A DNA stretch of 64,000 bases from Prevotellaceae bacterium MN60 (lineage in GTDB: Bacteria > Bacteroidota > Bacteroidia > Bacteroidales > Bacteroidaceae). A program made the translations under genes and the position numbers. Numbering within the stretch: the first letter of the stretch is position 1; every line of letters starts with the position of its first letter. The stretch is from NCBI GenBank assembly GCA_900199555.1, contig FZQZ01000014.1, positions 1 through 64,000 of the forward strand, read 5' to 3'. The notes beneath the pieces were generated by a model that saw only the letters and a program-made list of their open reading frames with translations, made no database searches and was not told the origin of the DNA. Of this stretch, positions 45,406-55,783 are shown one piece after another.

Positions 45406-45428
45406 TACCATAAAATCCGACTAACACA

Positions 45429-47216
45429 ATGAAACAATTATTTCTTTCAATGCTTCTACTGTGTACGTGTCTGACATCCACACAGGCAGAAGTAATCACC
45501 CAAGTAGCTAACATTACAGCAAGAAAGACGACATCGCTTAACGGACAGTGGAACTACATTGTAGATGTACAAGAAGAGGGCTACTACGACTATCGTATGA
45601 ATCCTACCCCATGGGGATTCTTCCAAAACGCAAAGCCTCAACGCCCGGAAGACTTGATAGAGTATGACTTCGACAAGGCACCAACAATGCAGATTCCTGG
45701 CGACTGGAATACGCAAGACGAGCGACTATTCTTCTATGAGGGCACCGTTTGGTTTAAGCGTTCCTTCCAATGGCATCCCACAGCAGGGCGCCACACGCTT
45801 CTCTACTTTGGCGCCATCAACTACGAAGCCCACGTCTATGTCAATGGTAAGTTGGCTGGACATCATATCGGTGGTTTCACTCCTTTTAATATGGATGTGA
45901 CAGACTTACTGCGAGATGGTGACAACTTTGTCATCGTGAAAGTAGATAATAAGCGACGTGCAGAGAACGTGCCTACGCAGATTTTCGACTGGTGGAACTA
46001 TGGGGGCATCACACGCGACGTCTGTCTTATCGATGTTGCTCCTGTGTATATTGAGAACTTTAGTTTGCAGCTTGACAAGAAGGACAATCGTATGCTCAAC
46101 TTTAGTGTTAAGTTGAATCATCAAAAAGCCAACCAGCAAGTTACACTCAACATTCCAGAACTGAAAATCAAGAAGACTGTAACCACCACAACAGATGGTA
46201 CAGCTAACCTTCTTATTAAAGCCAAGCCTCAGCGCTGGTCGCCCGACGCTCCCAAGCGCTACCGTGTGGAGATAGGGATGAATGGCGAGACACTGGTTGA
46301 CTCTATCGGTTTCCGCACCATTGAAACACACGGCAAGCAACTCTTGCTGAATGGCAAGCCCATCTTCTTAAAAGGTATCAGTATGCATGAAGAGAAGCCT
46401 TATGGTGGTGGTCGTGCCAATAGCATTGCCGATGCTCACACCTTGCTATCGTGGGCTAAGGAGTTGGGCTGTAACTTTGTACGACTGGCCCACTATCCTC
46501 ACAACGAAAACATGATTCGTGAGGCAGAGCGCATGGGCATCATGGTATGGAGCGAGATTCCATGTTATTGGACTATCGCATGGAAGAATCCTCAGACATA
46601 CTTCAACGCTCAACAACAAGTTACCGACATGATACTGCGCGACCATAATCGTGCAAACATCATCATCTGGAGCATTGCCAACGAAACGCCACACTCGCCA
46701 GAGCGTGACCAGTTCCTTGGCCGTTTGGCACAATATGCTCGCAGCCTTGACTCTACCCGACTTATCTCTATGGCAATGGAGGTGACATCGGCCTCAAACT
46801 ACAAGAACCGACTGCACGACAACATGCACCAATATGTTGACGTGGTATCTTTCAACCAGTATATTGGTTGGTATCGCGATGTCAACGATGCGCCTAAGAT
46901 GGAATGGGAGATTCCCTACGACAAGCCCGTTATCATCAGCGAGTTTGGCGGTGGAGCAAGATATGGTCTGCATGGCGACAAGAACCAGCGCTGGACAGAG
47001 GAATTTCAAGAGAACCTTTATCGCGAAAATATTGCCATGATTAACAAGATTGACGGACTGGCAGGTACCACTCCTTGGGTGCTTAAGGACTTCCGCTCTC
47101 CTCGTCGTGTGCTCAACGGCATTCAAGACTACTACAATAGAAAGGGACTCTTCTCCGATAAGGGAGAAAAGAAAAAAGCCTTCTATATACTTCAAGAGTG
47201 GTATAAAGGGAAATAA
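45429..47216 (+). CDS. Secreted glycoside hydrolase family 2 enzyme
   Basis: The product is 595 residues. A signal peptide ends near residue 20 (SMLLLCTCLTSTQA). A beta-sandwich (about residues 60-205), an immunoglobulin-like domain, and a TIM barrel follow. The acid/base is in IANE (Glu419) and the nucleophile in IISEFGGG (Glu505). GH2 enzymes act on beta-galactosides, beta-glucuronides or beta-mannosides; motifs do not tell which. It probably acts in the periplasm. No sus genes are nearby. Confidence 0.87.
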   Translation: MKQLFLSMLLLCTCLTSTQAEVITQVANITARKTTSLNGQWNYIVDVQEEGYYDYRMNPTPWGFFQNAKPQRPEDLIEYDFDKAPTMQIPGDWNTQDERLFFYEGTVWFKRSFQWHPTAGRHTLLYFGAINYEAHVYVNGKLAGHHIGGFTPFNMDVTDLLRDGDNFVIVKVDNKRRAENVPTQIFDWWNYGGITRDVCLIDVAPVYIENFSLQLDKKDNRMLNFSVKLNHQKANQQVTLNIPELKIKKTVTTTTDGTANLLIKAKPQRWSPDAPKRYRVEIGMNGETLVDSIGFRTIETHGKQLLLNGKPIFLKGISMHEEKPYGGGRANSIADAHTLLSWAKELGCNFVRLAHYPHNENMIREAERMGIMVWSEIPCYWTIAWKNPQTYFNAQQQVTDMILRDHNRANIIIWSIANETPHSPERDQFLGRLAQYARSLDSTRLISMAMEVTSASNYKNRLHDNMHQYVDVVSFNQYIGWYRDVNDAPKMEWEIPYDKPVIISEFGGGARYGLHGDKNQRWTEEFQENLYRENIAMINKIDGLAGTTPWVLKDFRSPRRVLNGIQDYYNRKGLFSDKGEKKKAFYILQEWYKGK

Positions 47217-47315
47217 CACTTTCGTTTTGTCATACTGACTTTGCAAAGCCGATAGTTTTCATATTTAATAACATAATATTTTTGAATAATGATTTATGTT
47301 TTATGAATTATTTCG

Positions 47316-47323
47316 TAACTTTG
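47316..47323 (+). promoter_or_regulatory. -7 box of mdh
   Basis: TAACTTTG lies 33 bases before the ATG at 47357. The codon use of mdh (strong bias to preferred codons) fits a highly expressed gene. Confidence 0.6.
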
Positions 47324-47356
47324 CAGACAGTTAAATTCTAAACAAAGTATTTTATT

Positions 47357-48343
47357 ATGGCTTTTTTAACAGACGAAAAATTGGTGATTGTTGGTGCCGG
47401 TGGTATGATCGGTTCTAACATGGTACAGAGTGTGTTGATGCTGGGCTTGACTCCCAACATCTGTTTGTATGATATCTATGAGCCAGGTGTTCATGGTGTT
47501 TACGACGAAATGTGTCACTGCGCATTCCCCGGTGCAAACATTTCTTATACCGTAGATCCTAAGGAGGCTTTCACTGGTGCTAAGTACATCATCTCTTCAG
47601 GTGGTGCTCCCCGTAAGGAGGGTATGACTCGTGAGGACTTGCTGAAGGGTAACTGCCAGATTGCAGCTGACTTCGGTGAGAACATCAAGAAGTACTGCCC
47701 CGATGTAAAGCACGTAGTAGTTATCTTCAACCCTGCTGACGTAACAGCTCTGACTGCGCTGATTCACTCAGGTCTGAAGCCCAACCAGCTGACTTCTTTG
47801 GCAGCACTCGACTCTACTCGTCTGCAGCAGCAGCTCGCTCAGGAGTTCGGTGTTCGTCAGGACAAGGTTACTAACGCTTACACTTATGGTGGTCACGGTG
47901 AGCAGATGGCAGTATTTGCTAGCAAGGCACTCATCGATGGCAAGCCTCTCTCAGAGCTTCCTCTCTCAGACGAGCGTTGGGCTGAGATTAAGCACATGAC
48001 AACTCAGGGTGGTAGCAATATCATCAAGCTGCGTGGCCGTTCTTCATTCCAGAGTCCTGCATATCAGGCTGTTAAGATGATTGAGGGTGCTATGGGTGGT
48101 GAGCCTTTCAAGTGGCCTGCTGGTTGCTATGTCAACGCTTATGGTTTCAAGAACGTAATGATGGCTATGCCTACCGTTATCGACAAGGATGGTGTTCACT
48201 TCACTCAGCCCGAGGGTACTGCTGAAGAGATGGCAGCTCTCCAGGCTTCTTACGAGCACCTGCAGAAGATGCGCGACGAGATTATCTCTCTCGGTATCAT
48301 TCCTGCTGTTGAGGACTGGGGCAAGGACAATGCCAACCTCTAA
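47357..48343 (+). CDS. mdh: Malate dehydrogenase family protein
   Basis: The product is 328 residues. The Rossmann motif VGAGGMIGSN and the substrate-binding GAPRKEGMTREDLL are present. IFNPADVTA, DSTRL and the catalytic His in TYGGHGEQM are all in place. It is a member of the lactate/malate dehydrogenase superfamily of the type common in Bacteroidota, which converts oxaloacetate to malate with NADH. Its base composition and codon bias suggest strong expression. It has its own promoter and terminator. Confidence 0.9.
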   Translation: MAFLTDEKLVIVGAGGMIGSNMVQSVLMLGLTPNICLYDIYEPGVHGVYDEMCHCAFPGANISYTVDPKEAFTGAKYIISSGGAPRKEGMTREDLLKGNCQIAADFGENIKKYCPDVKHVVVIFNPADVTALTALIHSGLKPNQLTSLAALDSTRLQQQLAQEFGVRQDKVTNAYTYGGHGEQMAVFASKALIDGKPLSELPLSDERWAEIKHMTTQGGSNIIKLRGRSSFQSPAYQAVKMIEGAMGGEPFKWPAGCYVNAYGFKNVMMAMPTVIDKDGVHFTQPEGTAEEMAALQASYEHLQKMRDEIISLGIIPAVEDWGKDNANL

Positions 48344-48366
48344 TCGAGATTACGACATAAATAAAA

Positions 48367-48398
48367 ACGAGGCGTTCGCTTGAACGTCTCGTTTTTTT
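48367..48398 (+). terminator. Terminator of mdh (bidirectional)
   Basis: ACGAGGCGTTC and GAACGTCTCGT form an 11-base stem with one wobble, followed by seven T residues. The minus strand also has a T run, so it may serve the converging gene at 48420. Confidence 0.88.
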
Positions 48399-48419
48399 AT
48401 TTTCATATTTGGGAAATCA

Positions 48420-48932
48420 TTATTCTTTCTGCTCAGCCATATATTCTTTAGCGTACTCTACATAGTGTTTCGAGTTGTCAGTCTGTCCTGGACGTACGGG
48501 TTTAAGATACTTAGCAGGAACGCCGCCCCATATCTCACCAGCAGGAATCTTGGTATTCTGCAACACCAATGCGCCAGCAGCGACGATAGAACCTTCGCCA
48601 ATCTCACAACCATCAAGCAATGTAGAACCCATACCTATTAATGCTCCATCGTGAATAGTGCAGGCATGAACGGTGACATTATGACCGATGGTTACATCTG
48701 AACCAATAAGGGTTGGTCCCGTCTCATGGGTAACATGAATACAAGAGCCATCTTGTATATTGGTACGGTCGCCTATTGTGATGGGGGCGACATCGCCACG
48801 CACCACAGCATTAAACCATACCGAACACTGGTCACCCATCGTTACATCACCCACGAGGGTGGCGTTCTCACTGAAATAACAGTCTCTGCCCCACTTTGGG
48901 GTCAGTCCTTTATAACTCTTGATTAATGCCAC
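48420..48932 (-). CDS. Gamma-carbonic-anhydrase-like hexapeptide protein
   Basis: The product is 170 residues, starting at a GTG. It is a left-handed beta-helix of the YrdA/CaiE type, with repeats such as NATLVGDVTMG and GDRTNIQDGSCIHV. Three His (in SCIHVTHE, TIGHNV and TVHAC) are positioned as in gamma-class enzymes to bind metal. Function as a carbonic anhydrase or an acyltransferase-like scaffold is not settled. It converges with mdh across a terminator. Confidence 0.85.
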   Translation of the reverse strand: MALIKSYKGLTPKWGRDCYFSENATLVGDVTMGDQCSVWFNAVVRGDVAPITIGDRTNIQDGSCIHVTHETGPTLIGSDVTIGHNVTVHACTIHDGALIGMGSTLLDGCEIGEGSIVAAGALVLQNTKIPAGEIWGGVPAKYLKPVRPGQTDNSKHYVEYAKEYMAEQKE

Positions 48933-48955
48933 TGGAGAATGTTTATTATAATTGA

Positions 48956-50206
48956 TTAAACACTAAATACGTCGGAGAGTATCTTCTTGGTAGCACCAGT
49001 CATCTGCTTAACATACGCGCCAGACTTCTCGCCCAGTTCGCTAACCAATGTAGGATGGTCGATAAAGCCCTGCATGATACGGCTGAAGTCATCGGCATTG
49101 CCTATCTCCAAGCCACCGCCACAAGTCTTTAAATCCTGTGCTTCCTGGAAACGCTGGTTGTTAGGGCCAAAGATAACGGGGACATCCCAAACAGCAGCCT
49201 CTAACGTATTATGGATACCTACGCCGAATCCACCACCTACATAGGTGACATCAGCATAGTGATAGATGCTGCTGAGCAAGCCGAAGCAATTGATGATGAG
49301 ACAATCTAGATTGCCTAGATTATCTAGATTGTCTAGTTTCTCTAGATCGGTATAGCGTGCAACCTTGCGATCTTCAAACTTAGCTTCTATCTGCTGCAGA
49401 TGGTCCTCACTGATGACATGAGGAGCAACGATGACCTTCCAATCAGGATGCTCATTGAGCCAAGGAATAAAGATATCTTCATCGGGTTGCCAACTGCTAC
49501 CAGCTACAAACACCTTTGGTTTCTCTTCGGACTCCGTCTTCAAGAAAGCCTCAACAACAGGTAACTGCTTGGCAGCCTCCTTAATCTGGAGTACACGGTC
49601 AAAACGAGTATCTCCCACTATGGTAGCATCGTTGATACCTATCGAAGCCAACAGGTCGCGGCTTACCTCATTCTGTACATAGAAATGGGTAACACAACGC
49701 AACACATGACTATATTGGCGACCATACCAGCGGAAGAACACCTGTCCAGGACGGAAGATGCTACTAACGCTATAAACGGGTACACCACGATGGCGCAGGA
49801 TATGCAGATAGTTATACCAGAACTCGTACTTAATGAAGAAAGCCATCTCAGGACGGATGGTACGCAGGAAGCGACGCGCATTGGTAATGGTATCAAGAGG
49901 CAGATAGCAAATGATATCGGCACCCTCATAGTTCTTGCGCACCTCATAACCTGAGGGCGAGAAGAACGTCAGCAGAATCTTATACTCCGGATGTTCACGG
50001 CGCATCTGCTCCATCAATGGGCGTCCCTGCTCAAACTCACCTAACGAGGCGGCATGGAACCACACATAACGTGCATTGGGATCTAACTTCTCCTTAATGG
50101 TACGGATAGCATTGCGCTCTCCACGCCACATCTTACGAACCTTCTTACTAAAGAGGCTTGCAACGGCAACGCCGCACAGATAGAGAAAGATGATTACGTT
50201 ATACAT
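48956..50206 (-). CDS. kdtA: Kdo transferase WaaA/KdtA
   Basis: The product is 416 residues. An N-terminal helix is followed by the GT-B fold: HAASLGEFEQGRP (the conserved Glu), TYVGGGFGVGIHNTLEAAVWDVP and GPNNQRFQEA. The enzyme adds Kdo to lipid A precursor. An unusual insert (LEKLDNLDNLGNLDCL), about residues 288-303, is read from a nonamer DNA array (49306-49350). The reading frame is kept because the unit is nine bases. It is followed on the minus strand by the gamma-class protein at 48932. Confidence 0.9.
   Translation of the reverse strand: MYNVIIFLYLCGVAVASLFSKKVRKMWRGERNAIRTIKEKLDPNARYVWFHAASLGEFEQGRPLMEQMRREHPEYKILLTFFSPSGYEVRKNYEGADIICYLPLDTITNARRFLRTIRPEMAFFIKYEFWYNYLHILRHRGVPVYSVSSIFRPGQVFFRWYGRQYSHVLRCVTHFYVQNEVSRDLLASIGINDATIVGDTRFDRVLQIKEAAKQLPVVEAFLKTESEEKPKVFVAGSSWQPDEDIFIPWLNEHPDWKVIVAPHVISEDHLQQIEAKFEDRKVARYTDLEKLDNLDNLGNLDCLIINCFGLLSSIYHYADVTYVGGGFGVGIHNTLEAAVWDVPVIFGPNNQRFQEAQDLKTCGGGLEIGNADDFSRIMQGFIDHPTLVSELGEKSGAYVKQMTGATKKILSDVFSV
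49306..49350. repeat. Nonamer array CTAGANNNN inside kdtA
   Basis: Five units starting with CTAG occur at exact 9-base intervals from 49306 to 49342. It is the same type of array as at 35781-35829, upstream of rpoB. Here it encodes repeated Leu-Asp-Asn and Leu-Gly-Asn triplets. Confidence 0.9.
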
Positions 50207-50226
50207 TAACTTTTAATCATTAAACG

Positions 50227-51744
50227 TTAACCAAGAACCTCGATAGCACGCTTCATACGGCGCAGCGTCTCTTCCTTGCCAAGGAATGCAGAGATGTCGA
50301 ACATGCCAGGACCCTTGCCTTCACCAACCAAAGTCAGTCGCCAAGCATTCATGATATTGCCCAACTTATACTCCTTCTGCTCAATCCACGCATGAACTAT
50401 CTTTTCCTGATTCTCCAAAGAGAAATCGTCAATGCCTTCCAATACGCCCATCAGCTCGGTAAGCTGAGCTGCAGAGTCTTCCTTCCAACGCTTCTTGGCA
50501 GTCTTCTCATCGTATGCTGTAGGAGCAACGAAGAAGAATGAGCAGAGAGGCCACAACTCATGAACGAACGATACGCGGTCTTTCATCATGCGAGTTACCT
50601 CCAACACACGCTCAGAAGTCTCGTTGGGGCAATGCTCCTTAACGATAGGTTCAAAGAGAGCAGCAATCTCCTCGTTAGACTTCTTCAGGATATATTCGTG
50701 GTTAAACCAGATAGCTTTCTCATAGGCAAACTTAGCGCCAGCCTTTGAACACTTAGAGATATCGAACAAAGGTACTAACTCATCGAGCGTAAACAGTTCC
50801 TGTTCGGTGCCAGGATTCCATCCCAGCAGAGCGAGGAAGTTGATAACAGCCTCGGGGAAGTAACCATCCTCACGATAGCCGCGAGAAGTTTCTCCACTCT
50901 TAGGATCTTTCCACAGCAATGGGAATACGGGGAAGCCCAGACGATCGCCATCACGCTTAGACAACTTACCCTTACCATCGGGCTTCAACAGCAGGGGCAG
51001 GTGAGCAAACTGTGGCATAGTATCCTCCCAACCAAAAGCACGATACAACATGACGTGCAATGGAGCTGAAGGCAACCACTCCTCACCACGAATCACGTGA
51101 GAGATTTCCATCAAGTGGTCATCAACGATGTTAGCCAAGTGATAGGTAGGCAGCTCGTCGGCACTCTTATAAAGCACCTTATCGTCGCAGATATCACTCT
51201 TAACGCGGACCTCACCACGAATCAGGTCGTTAACCAGAATCTCCTGACCAGCCTCAACCTTGAAGCGAACAACATACTGCTTACCTTCGGCAATCAGCGC
51301 ATCCACCTCTTCTTTCGACATAGTCAGCGAGTTGCGCATCTGAGTGCGGGTATGGCAGTCGTACTGGAAGTTCTGAATCTCAGCACGCTTCTGCTCCAAC
51401 TCCTCAGGAGTATCAAAAGCGATATATGCCTTATCAGCATCCAGCAACTGCTTGACATATTTCTTATAAATGTCGCGGCGCTCACTCTGACGATAAGGAC
51501 CCTTGTCACCACCAAATGACACGCCCTCGTCAAACTTAATGCCCAACCACTTAAATGACTCAATGATATATTCTTCTGCGCCAGGCACGAAACGATTAGA
51601 ATCGGTATCCTCAATACGGAATACCAAGTCACCGCCATGCTGCTTGGCAAACAGATAGTTATACAATGCTGTACGCACTCCACCGATGTGCAAAGCTCCC
51701 GTAGGACTAGGTGCAAAACGCACTCTTACTCTTCTTTCTGACAT
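50227..51744 (-). CDS. gltX: Glutamyl-tRNA synthetase
   Basis: The product is 505 residues, the usual length for a bacterial GluRS. The class I signature [15 protein letters not shown] (residues about 9-23) and the KLSKRDGD (KMSKS-like) block are intact. It charges tRNA-Glu with glutamate. It precedes kdtA on the minus strand by 20 bases, so the two are probably co-transcribed. Confidence 0.95.
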   Translation of the reverse strand: MSERRVRVRFAPSPTGALHIGGVRTALYNYLFAKQHGGDLVFRIEDTDSNRFVPGAEEYIIESFKWLGIKFDEGVSFGGDKGPYRQSERRDIYKKYVKQLLDADKAYIAFDTPEELEQKRAEIQNFQYDCHTRTQMRNSLTMSKEEVDALIAEGKQYVVRFKVEAGQEILVNDLIRGEVRVKSDICDDKVLYKSADELPTYHLANIVDDHLMEISHVIRGEEWLPSAPLHVMLYRAFGWEDTMPQFAHLPLLLKPDGKGKLSKRDGDRLGFPVFPLLWKDPKSGETSRGYREDGYFPEAVINFLALLGWNPGTEQELFTLDELVPLFDISKCSKAGAKFAYEKAIWFNHEYILKKSNEEIAALFEPIVKEHCPNETSERVLEVTRMMKDRVSFVHELWPLCSFFFVAPTAYDEKTAKKRWKEDSAAQLTELMGVLEGIDDFSLENQEKIVHAWIEQKEYKLGNIMNAWRLTLVGEGKGPGMFDISAFLGKEETLRRMKRAIEVLG

Positions 51745-51775
51745 ATATTAATGGATATTTCTTACTAATTTTGTG

Positions 51776-51783
51776 CAAAAGTA
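51776..51783 (-). promoter_or_regulatory. -7 box of gltX
   Basis: TACTTTTG on the minus strand lies 31 bases before the gltX ATG. On the plus strand a TATTTTCG box lies near 51818-51825 for the divergent gene. Confidence 0.6.
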
Positions 51784-51847
51784 CTCATTTTTTTTGAGAA
51801 TATGCGCATTTTTTTGTATTTTCGCACTGTAAAAGCAAATATATCGT

Positions 51848-53884
51848 ATGAAAGAACTACAATGGCGTGATATTCTCACCCGTACATTCCTCGTTATTGT
51901 CACAGCAACGATCATTGTATGGTCGATGCCTCACGATAGTCGTAGCTACTTCCATGTAGAGCAGGGAAAGCCTTGGAAATACTCTGAATTTACGGCTCCT
52001 TTCGACTTCCCCATCTACAAATCTGAGGCAGCCATTCGCGAGGAGCGCGATAGTGCACTTCGCCAATACGAGCCTTACTACAAGTATAACAAGGAGGTGG
52101 AGGAACTGATGGTTCAGAAGTTTAATACCGACTATGCTGATGGTATTCCCGATTTACCAACGAGTTTCATGACCATTATCTCTAATCGTTTGAGAAGTCT
52201 CTACCAGCAAGGCATCATCGATCAGAGAGACTATACCGACCTGCTACACGATACCACCAGTATGATACGTATCGTGGATGACAAGGAGGCGAGCAGTGTT
52301 TCCGTCATGGAGATATATTCCCCCAAGTCGGCATACGAACAGTTATTCCAAGACGAGAAGCTGGCAGCACAGCGTAGTATCCTACAAAAGTGTGACCTCA
52401 ACGAATATATCACTCCTAATATCATTTACGACCGAGAACGTAGTGAGACCAGCAAGAACGACTTGTTGTCTGGTATCGCTCTGGCGAGTGGTGTCGTTCA
52501 GAAAGGTCAGAAGATTGTAGACCGAGGAGAGATTGTTACCGAGAAGACCTATCGCATCATCGAGTCGTTTAAGAAAGAAAACGAGTTGCGCAATGAAGAT
52601 GTCAAACATAACCATCTGTCTCTCTTTGGACAGATACTATACATCACTATCCTCGTCTTGAGCTTCACCATCTTCTTAAGTCTCTATCGCAAAGACTATT
52701 TCGAGAAGTTGCGAAGTACAACGATGCTCTATGCGCTGATTATCATCTTTGCAGTATTGACGGCATTGTTTATGCGCAACACCTTTATCCACGTCTATAT
52801 CCTACCCTACGCGATGGTACCTATCTTCATCCGTGTGTTCATGGACTCTCGTACGGCCTTTATGACGCACATCACGATGGTACTCATCTGCGCTGTCATG
52901 CTGCAACACCCCTTCGAGTTTATTGCCACAGAAACGGTTGCGGGCTTGGTAGCTATCAGCAGTTTGCGCGAACTGTCGCAGCGCTCACAGCTTTTCAAAA
53001 CGGCTATCTTTGTTACAGTGGCCAGCATGGCCGTCAATATGGCATTCGACTGGATGCATGCCGACGCACTGACACAAATAGACTATAGCTATTACAATTA
53101 TCTGTTAGCAAATGGTATCGCACTGCTCTTTGCTTATCCACTGCTTTATCTTATCGAGAAGGCCTTTGGCTTTACCAGCGACATCACTCTGATTGAGCTT
53201 TCCAATACTAACAATGATTTGTTACGTCGGATGAGCGAGATAGCTCCAGGTACCTTTAACCACTCCATACAGGTGGCCAATCTCGCTGGAGAAATAGCCA
53301 ACAAGATTGGTGCCAAAGCCCAATTGGTACGTACTGGTGCACTCTATCACGATATCGGCAAGTTGGCCAACCCTATCTATTATACCGAAAACCAATCGGG
53401 CATCAATCCTCATGAGACACTGACGGATATCGAATCGGCACAGATTATTATCAGCCACGTTACAGAAGGGCTGAAGATGGCCGACAGATACGACTTGCCC
53501 AAGGTTATCCGCTACTTTATCTCTACCCACCACGGACTGGGCAAAGCTAAATATTTCTATGTACACTATCACAACGAGCATCCCGATGAGCCCGTTGATG
53601 ATTTGTTGTTCACCTACCCCGGACCTAATCCGTTTACCCGTGAACAGGCCTGTCTAATGATGGCAGACACAGTAGAGGCTGCTTCGCGCTCACTACCCGA
53701 CTATACTGAGCAATCTATCCGCGACCTTGTTGAACGCCTTATCGACGAACAGGTAGCAGACGGATACTTCCGTGAGTGTCCTATCACATTCCGCGATATC
53801 CAGTCTGCTAAGACGGTACTTATCGAGAAACTAAAAACAATGTACCATACTCGTATCAGCTATCCAACAGAGAAGAAAGCATAG
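51848..53884 (+). CDS. 7TMR-HD family phosphohydrolase (PgpH-like)
   Basis: The product is 678 residues. A periplasmic N-terminal domain (about 40-270) follows one helix. Six to seven helices lie at about 275-460. The C-terminal HD domain has HSIQVANLAGEIAN, LYHDIGKL (HDIGK) and THHGLG. PgpH-type proteins degrade c-di-AMP. It lies divergent to gltX. The identity as a c-di-AMP phosphodiesterase is family knowledge, not shown here. Confidence 0.85.
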   Translation: MKELQWRDILTRTFLVIVTATIIVWSMPHDSRSYFHVEQGKPWKYSEFTAPFDFPIYKSEAAIREERDSALRQYEPYYKYNKEVEELMVQKFNTDYADGIPDLPTSFMTIISNRLRSLYQQGIIDQRDYTDLLHDTTSMIRIVDDKEASSVSVMEIYSPKSAYEQLFQDEKLAAQRSILQKCDLNEYITPNIIYDRERSETSKNDLLSGIALASGVVQKGQKIVDRGEIVTEKTYRIIESFKKENELRNEDVKHNHLSLFGQILYITILVLSFTIFLSLYRKDYFEKLRSTTMLYALIIIFAVLTALFMRNTFIHVYILPYAMVPIFIRVFMDSRTAFMTHITMVLICAVMLQHPFEFIATETVAGLVAISSLRELSQRSQLFKTAIFVTVASMAVNMAFDWMHADALTQIDYSYYNYLLANGIALLFAYPLLYLIEKAFGFTSDITLIELSNTNNDLLRRMSEIAPGTFNHSIQVANLAGEIANKIGAKAQLVRTGALYHDIGKLANPIYYTENQSGINPHETLTDIESAQIIISHVTEGLKMADRYDLPKVIRYFISTHHGLGKAKYFYVHYHNEHPDEPVDDLLFTYPGPNPFTREQACLMMADTVEAASRSLPDYTEQSIRDLVERLIDEQVADGYFRECPITFRDIQSAKTVLIEKLKTMYHTRISYPTEKKA

Positions 53885-54020
53885 TTGTTTGGCTGAAAAG
53901 AGAACAAAATTACATCTATTTTCCTGCACACTTTGGCACATTTGTGCATAAAGTGTGCACTTTTTAGTTAATAAGCGTTAAGAATAAATGCACTCTTGCG
54001 GCAGTTTTGTGCAATAAGCT

Positions 54021-54028
54021 TACCTTTG
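54021..54028 (+). promoter_or_regulatory. -7 box of fadL
   Basis: TACCTTTG lies 33 bases before the ATG at 54062. A clean TTTG at the standard distance is not visible. Confidence 0.6.
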
Positions 54029-54061
54029 CAGCCGTTTTAAGCAAATTTTAATTAAAAAGCA

Positions 54062-55615
54062 ATGAAAAAGATTGTATTATCGTTGATAGTTTTCACGATG
54101 ACTTCGGTGAGCGCCATAGCTGGCGGTATTCTCACCAACACAAACCAGAGTGTATCATTCCTGAAGAATCCTGCCCGCGATGCTGCTATCGGTCTCGACG
54201 GTGTATATTCTAACCCAGCAGGTGTAGTATTCATGCCCGAAGGTTTTCATGTAGCCTTCAACTGGCAGTATGCTCACCAGACACGTACCATTACCTCTAC
54301 CAATCCCGTATTTGCATTGGGCAAGAATAACAATGGTAACGTAAAGGAATTCCAGGGTGTAGCTGATGCACCTATCATTCCTTCTCTGCAGGCAGCCTAT
54401 AACAAGGGCGACTGGAGCATCCAGTTCAACTTCTCTGTTCCTGGTGGCGGTGGTGCTTGTGAGTTTGGCGACGGTCTGGGGTCTTTCGAGAGCGTTGTTG
54501 GTAACATTGCTAACCAGCTGAGAGGTCTTGACCAACTTGCCACAGCATTAGGAATGGGGGCACCTGGAGTAAGCGGTTACGATATGAATGGCTATATGAA
54601 GGGCCGTCAGTACTACTATGGAATCCAGTTGGGAGCTGCATACAAGGTAAATAAGAACCTTTCTGTTTATGGAGGTTTGCGTTTGCTCTATGGTGATGCT
54701 ACCTATAAAGCAAGAATTAGCAACATTCTTGTAAAGACTGCAGGTGGCTATGTTGAGTTTGGTGACTTTATGCAGAATGCCAATCAACTTGTGGAAGGCG
54801 GATTACAAACCGTAAACGCTGGATTAGCACAGGTAAATGCAGGCATTGCTCAATGTCAGAATGCTGGAACACCTGTTCCTGAAGAGCTATTAATGAAACA
54901 AGCTCAGTTGGCTGCTACTCAGGGGCAGTTAGAAGGAACTAAGGGCAACTTGGCAACCCTCGCCAAATATTCAGAAGGTGTAAACCTGCTCTGTAATCAG
55001 GATGGTATGGGCATTGCTCCTATCATTGGTGTGGACTGGAAGTATAAGAACTTCAACTTCGCTGCAAAGTACGAGTTCAAGACTCAGATTCGCATGAAGA
55101 ACGAGTCAAGCGTTATCAAGGCTAGCGAGATTCCTGCCGTCAACAAGTATAAGGATGGTGAAAAGGTTAATGAAGATGCTCCAGCCCTGTTGACTATCGG
55201 TGCACAGTGGAGCCCCATTGAGAGCGTACATCTGAATGTAGGTTGGCATCACTTCTTTGACAAACAATGCAACTGGTACAACGAGTCACAGGATTTGTTG
55301 AAGAGCAACACCAACGAGTATCTTGCAGGTGTAGAGTGGGACCTCAGCGACAAGTTGAACGTATCGTGTGGTGGACAGCTCACTCGTTACGGACTCTCTG
55401 ACGAGTACATGAACGATATGTCTTTCGTTGTCAACAGCTATAGCCTCGGTTTCGGTTTCAGCTACAAGGTTAAGGAGAACATCACCCTGTCCGCTGCTTA
55501 CTTCCAGACTATGTACGACAACTACAATCGTAACGACTATCCCACAACTGGTGTCAGCGATACCTTCACCCGTACCAACCGCGTACTCGGTGCAAGCTGT
55601 CAGATTGATTTCTAA
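54062..55615 (+). CDS. FadL/OmpP1-type outer membrane protein
   Basis: The product is 517 residues with a signal peptide (about 1-20). NTNQSVSFLKNPARDAAIGLDGVYSNPAG near the N-terminus is the FadL-family signature, which plugs the barrel. The C-terminal strands end in aromatic-hydrophobic motifs. It is an outer membrane channel for long-chain fatty acids or other hydrophobic molecules. An unusual Ala/Gln/Asn-rich, helix-prone insert at about 236-303 is more coiled-coil-like than beta-barrel. It ends in a strong terminator. Confidence 0.87.
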   Translation: MKKIVLSLIVFTMTSVSAIAGGILTNTNQSVSFLKNPARDAAIGLDGVYSNPAGVVFMPEGFHVAFNWQYAHQTRTITSTNPVFALGKNNNGNVKEFQGVADAPIIPSLQAAYNKGDWSIQFNFSVPGGGGACEFGDGLGSFESVVGNIANQLRGLDQLATALGMGAPGVSGYDMNGYMKGRQYYYGIQLGAAYKVNKNLSVYGGLRLLYGDATYKARISNILVKTAGGYVEFGDFMQNANQLVEGGLQTVNAGLAQVNAGIAQCQNAGTPVPEELLMKQAQLAATQGQLEGTKGNLATLAKYSEGVNLLCNQDGMGIAPIIGVDWKYKNFNFAAKYEFKTQIRMKNESSVIKASEIPAVNKYKDGEKVNEDAPALLTIGAQWSPIESVHLNVGWHHFFDKQCNWYNESQDLLKSNTNEYLAGVEWDLSDKLNVSCGGQLTRYGLSDEYMNDMSFVVNSYSLGFGFSYKVKENITLSAAYFQTMYDNYNRNDYPTTGVSDTFTRTNRVLGASCQIDF

Positions 55616-55642
55616 TATAAATAGAAATACATAATATTATAT

Positions 55643-55675
55643 AGTGAGGTTACAATCTTGTAGCCTCACTTTTTT
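55643..55675 (+). terminator. Terminator of fadL
   Basis: AGTGAGGTTACA (55643-55654) and TGTAGCCTCACT (55659-55670) form a 12-base stem with one wobble, followed by five T residues. Confidence 0.88.
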
Positions 55676-55783
55676 GTTTTCATGGTGTAAGAAAAAATAG
55701 AAAAACGCTTTGCTATTTCAAAATAAAATACTACATTTGCAACACTAAACATATATAACCAATTTATTAACACACAATCAATC

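Larger units (their letters stand above)
44162..45428. other. 1.27 kb intergenic region carrying repeat element B
   Basis: No convincing gene lies between pepP and the GH2 gene. In order it holds an orphan minus-strand terminator (44234-44267), a palindrome (44339-44381), element B (44406-45031) and two word clusters (45051-45152 and 45153-45300). The promoter of the GH2 gene follows. An open frame of 61 codons at 45139-45324 is a by-product of the A-rich cluster. Confidence 0.85.
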
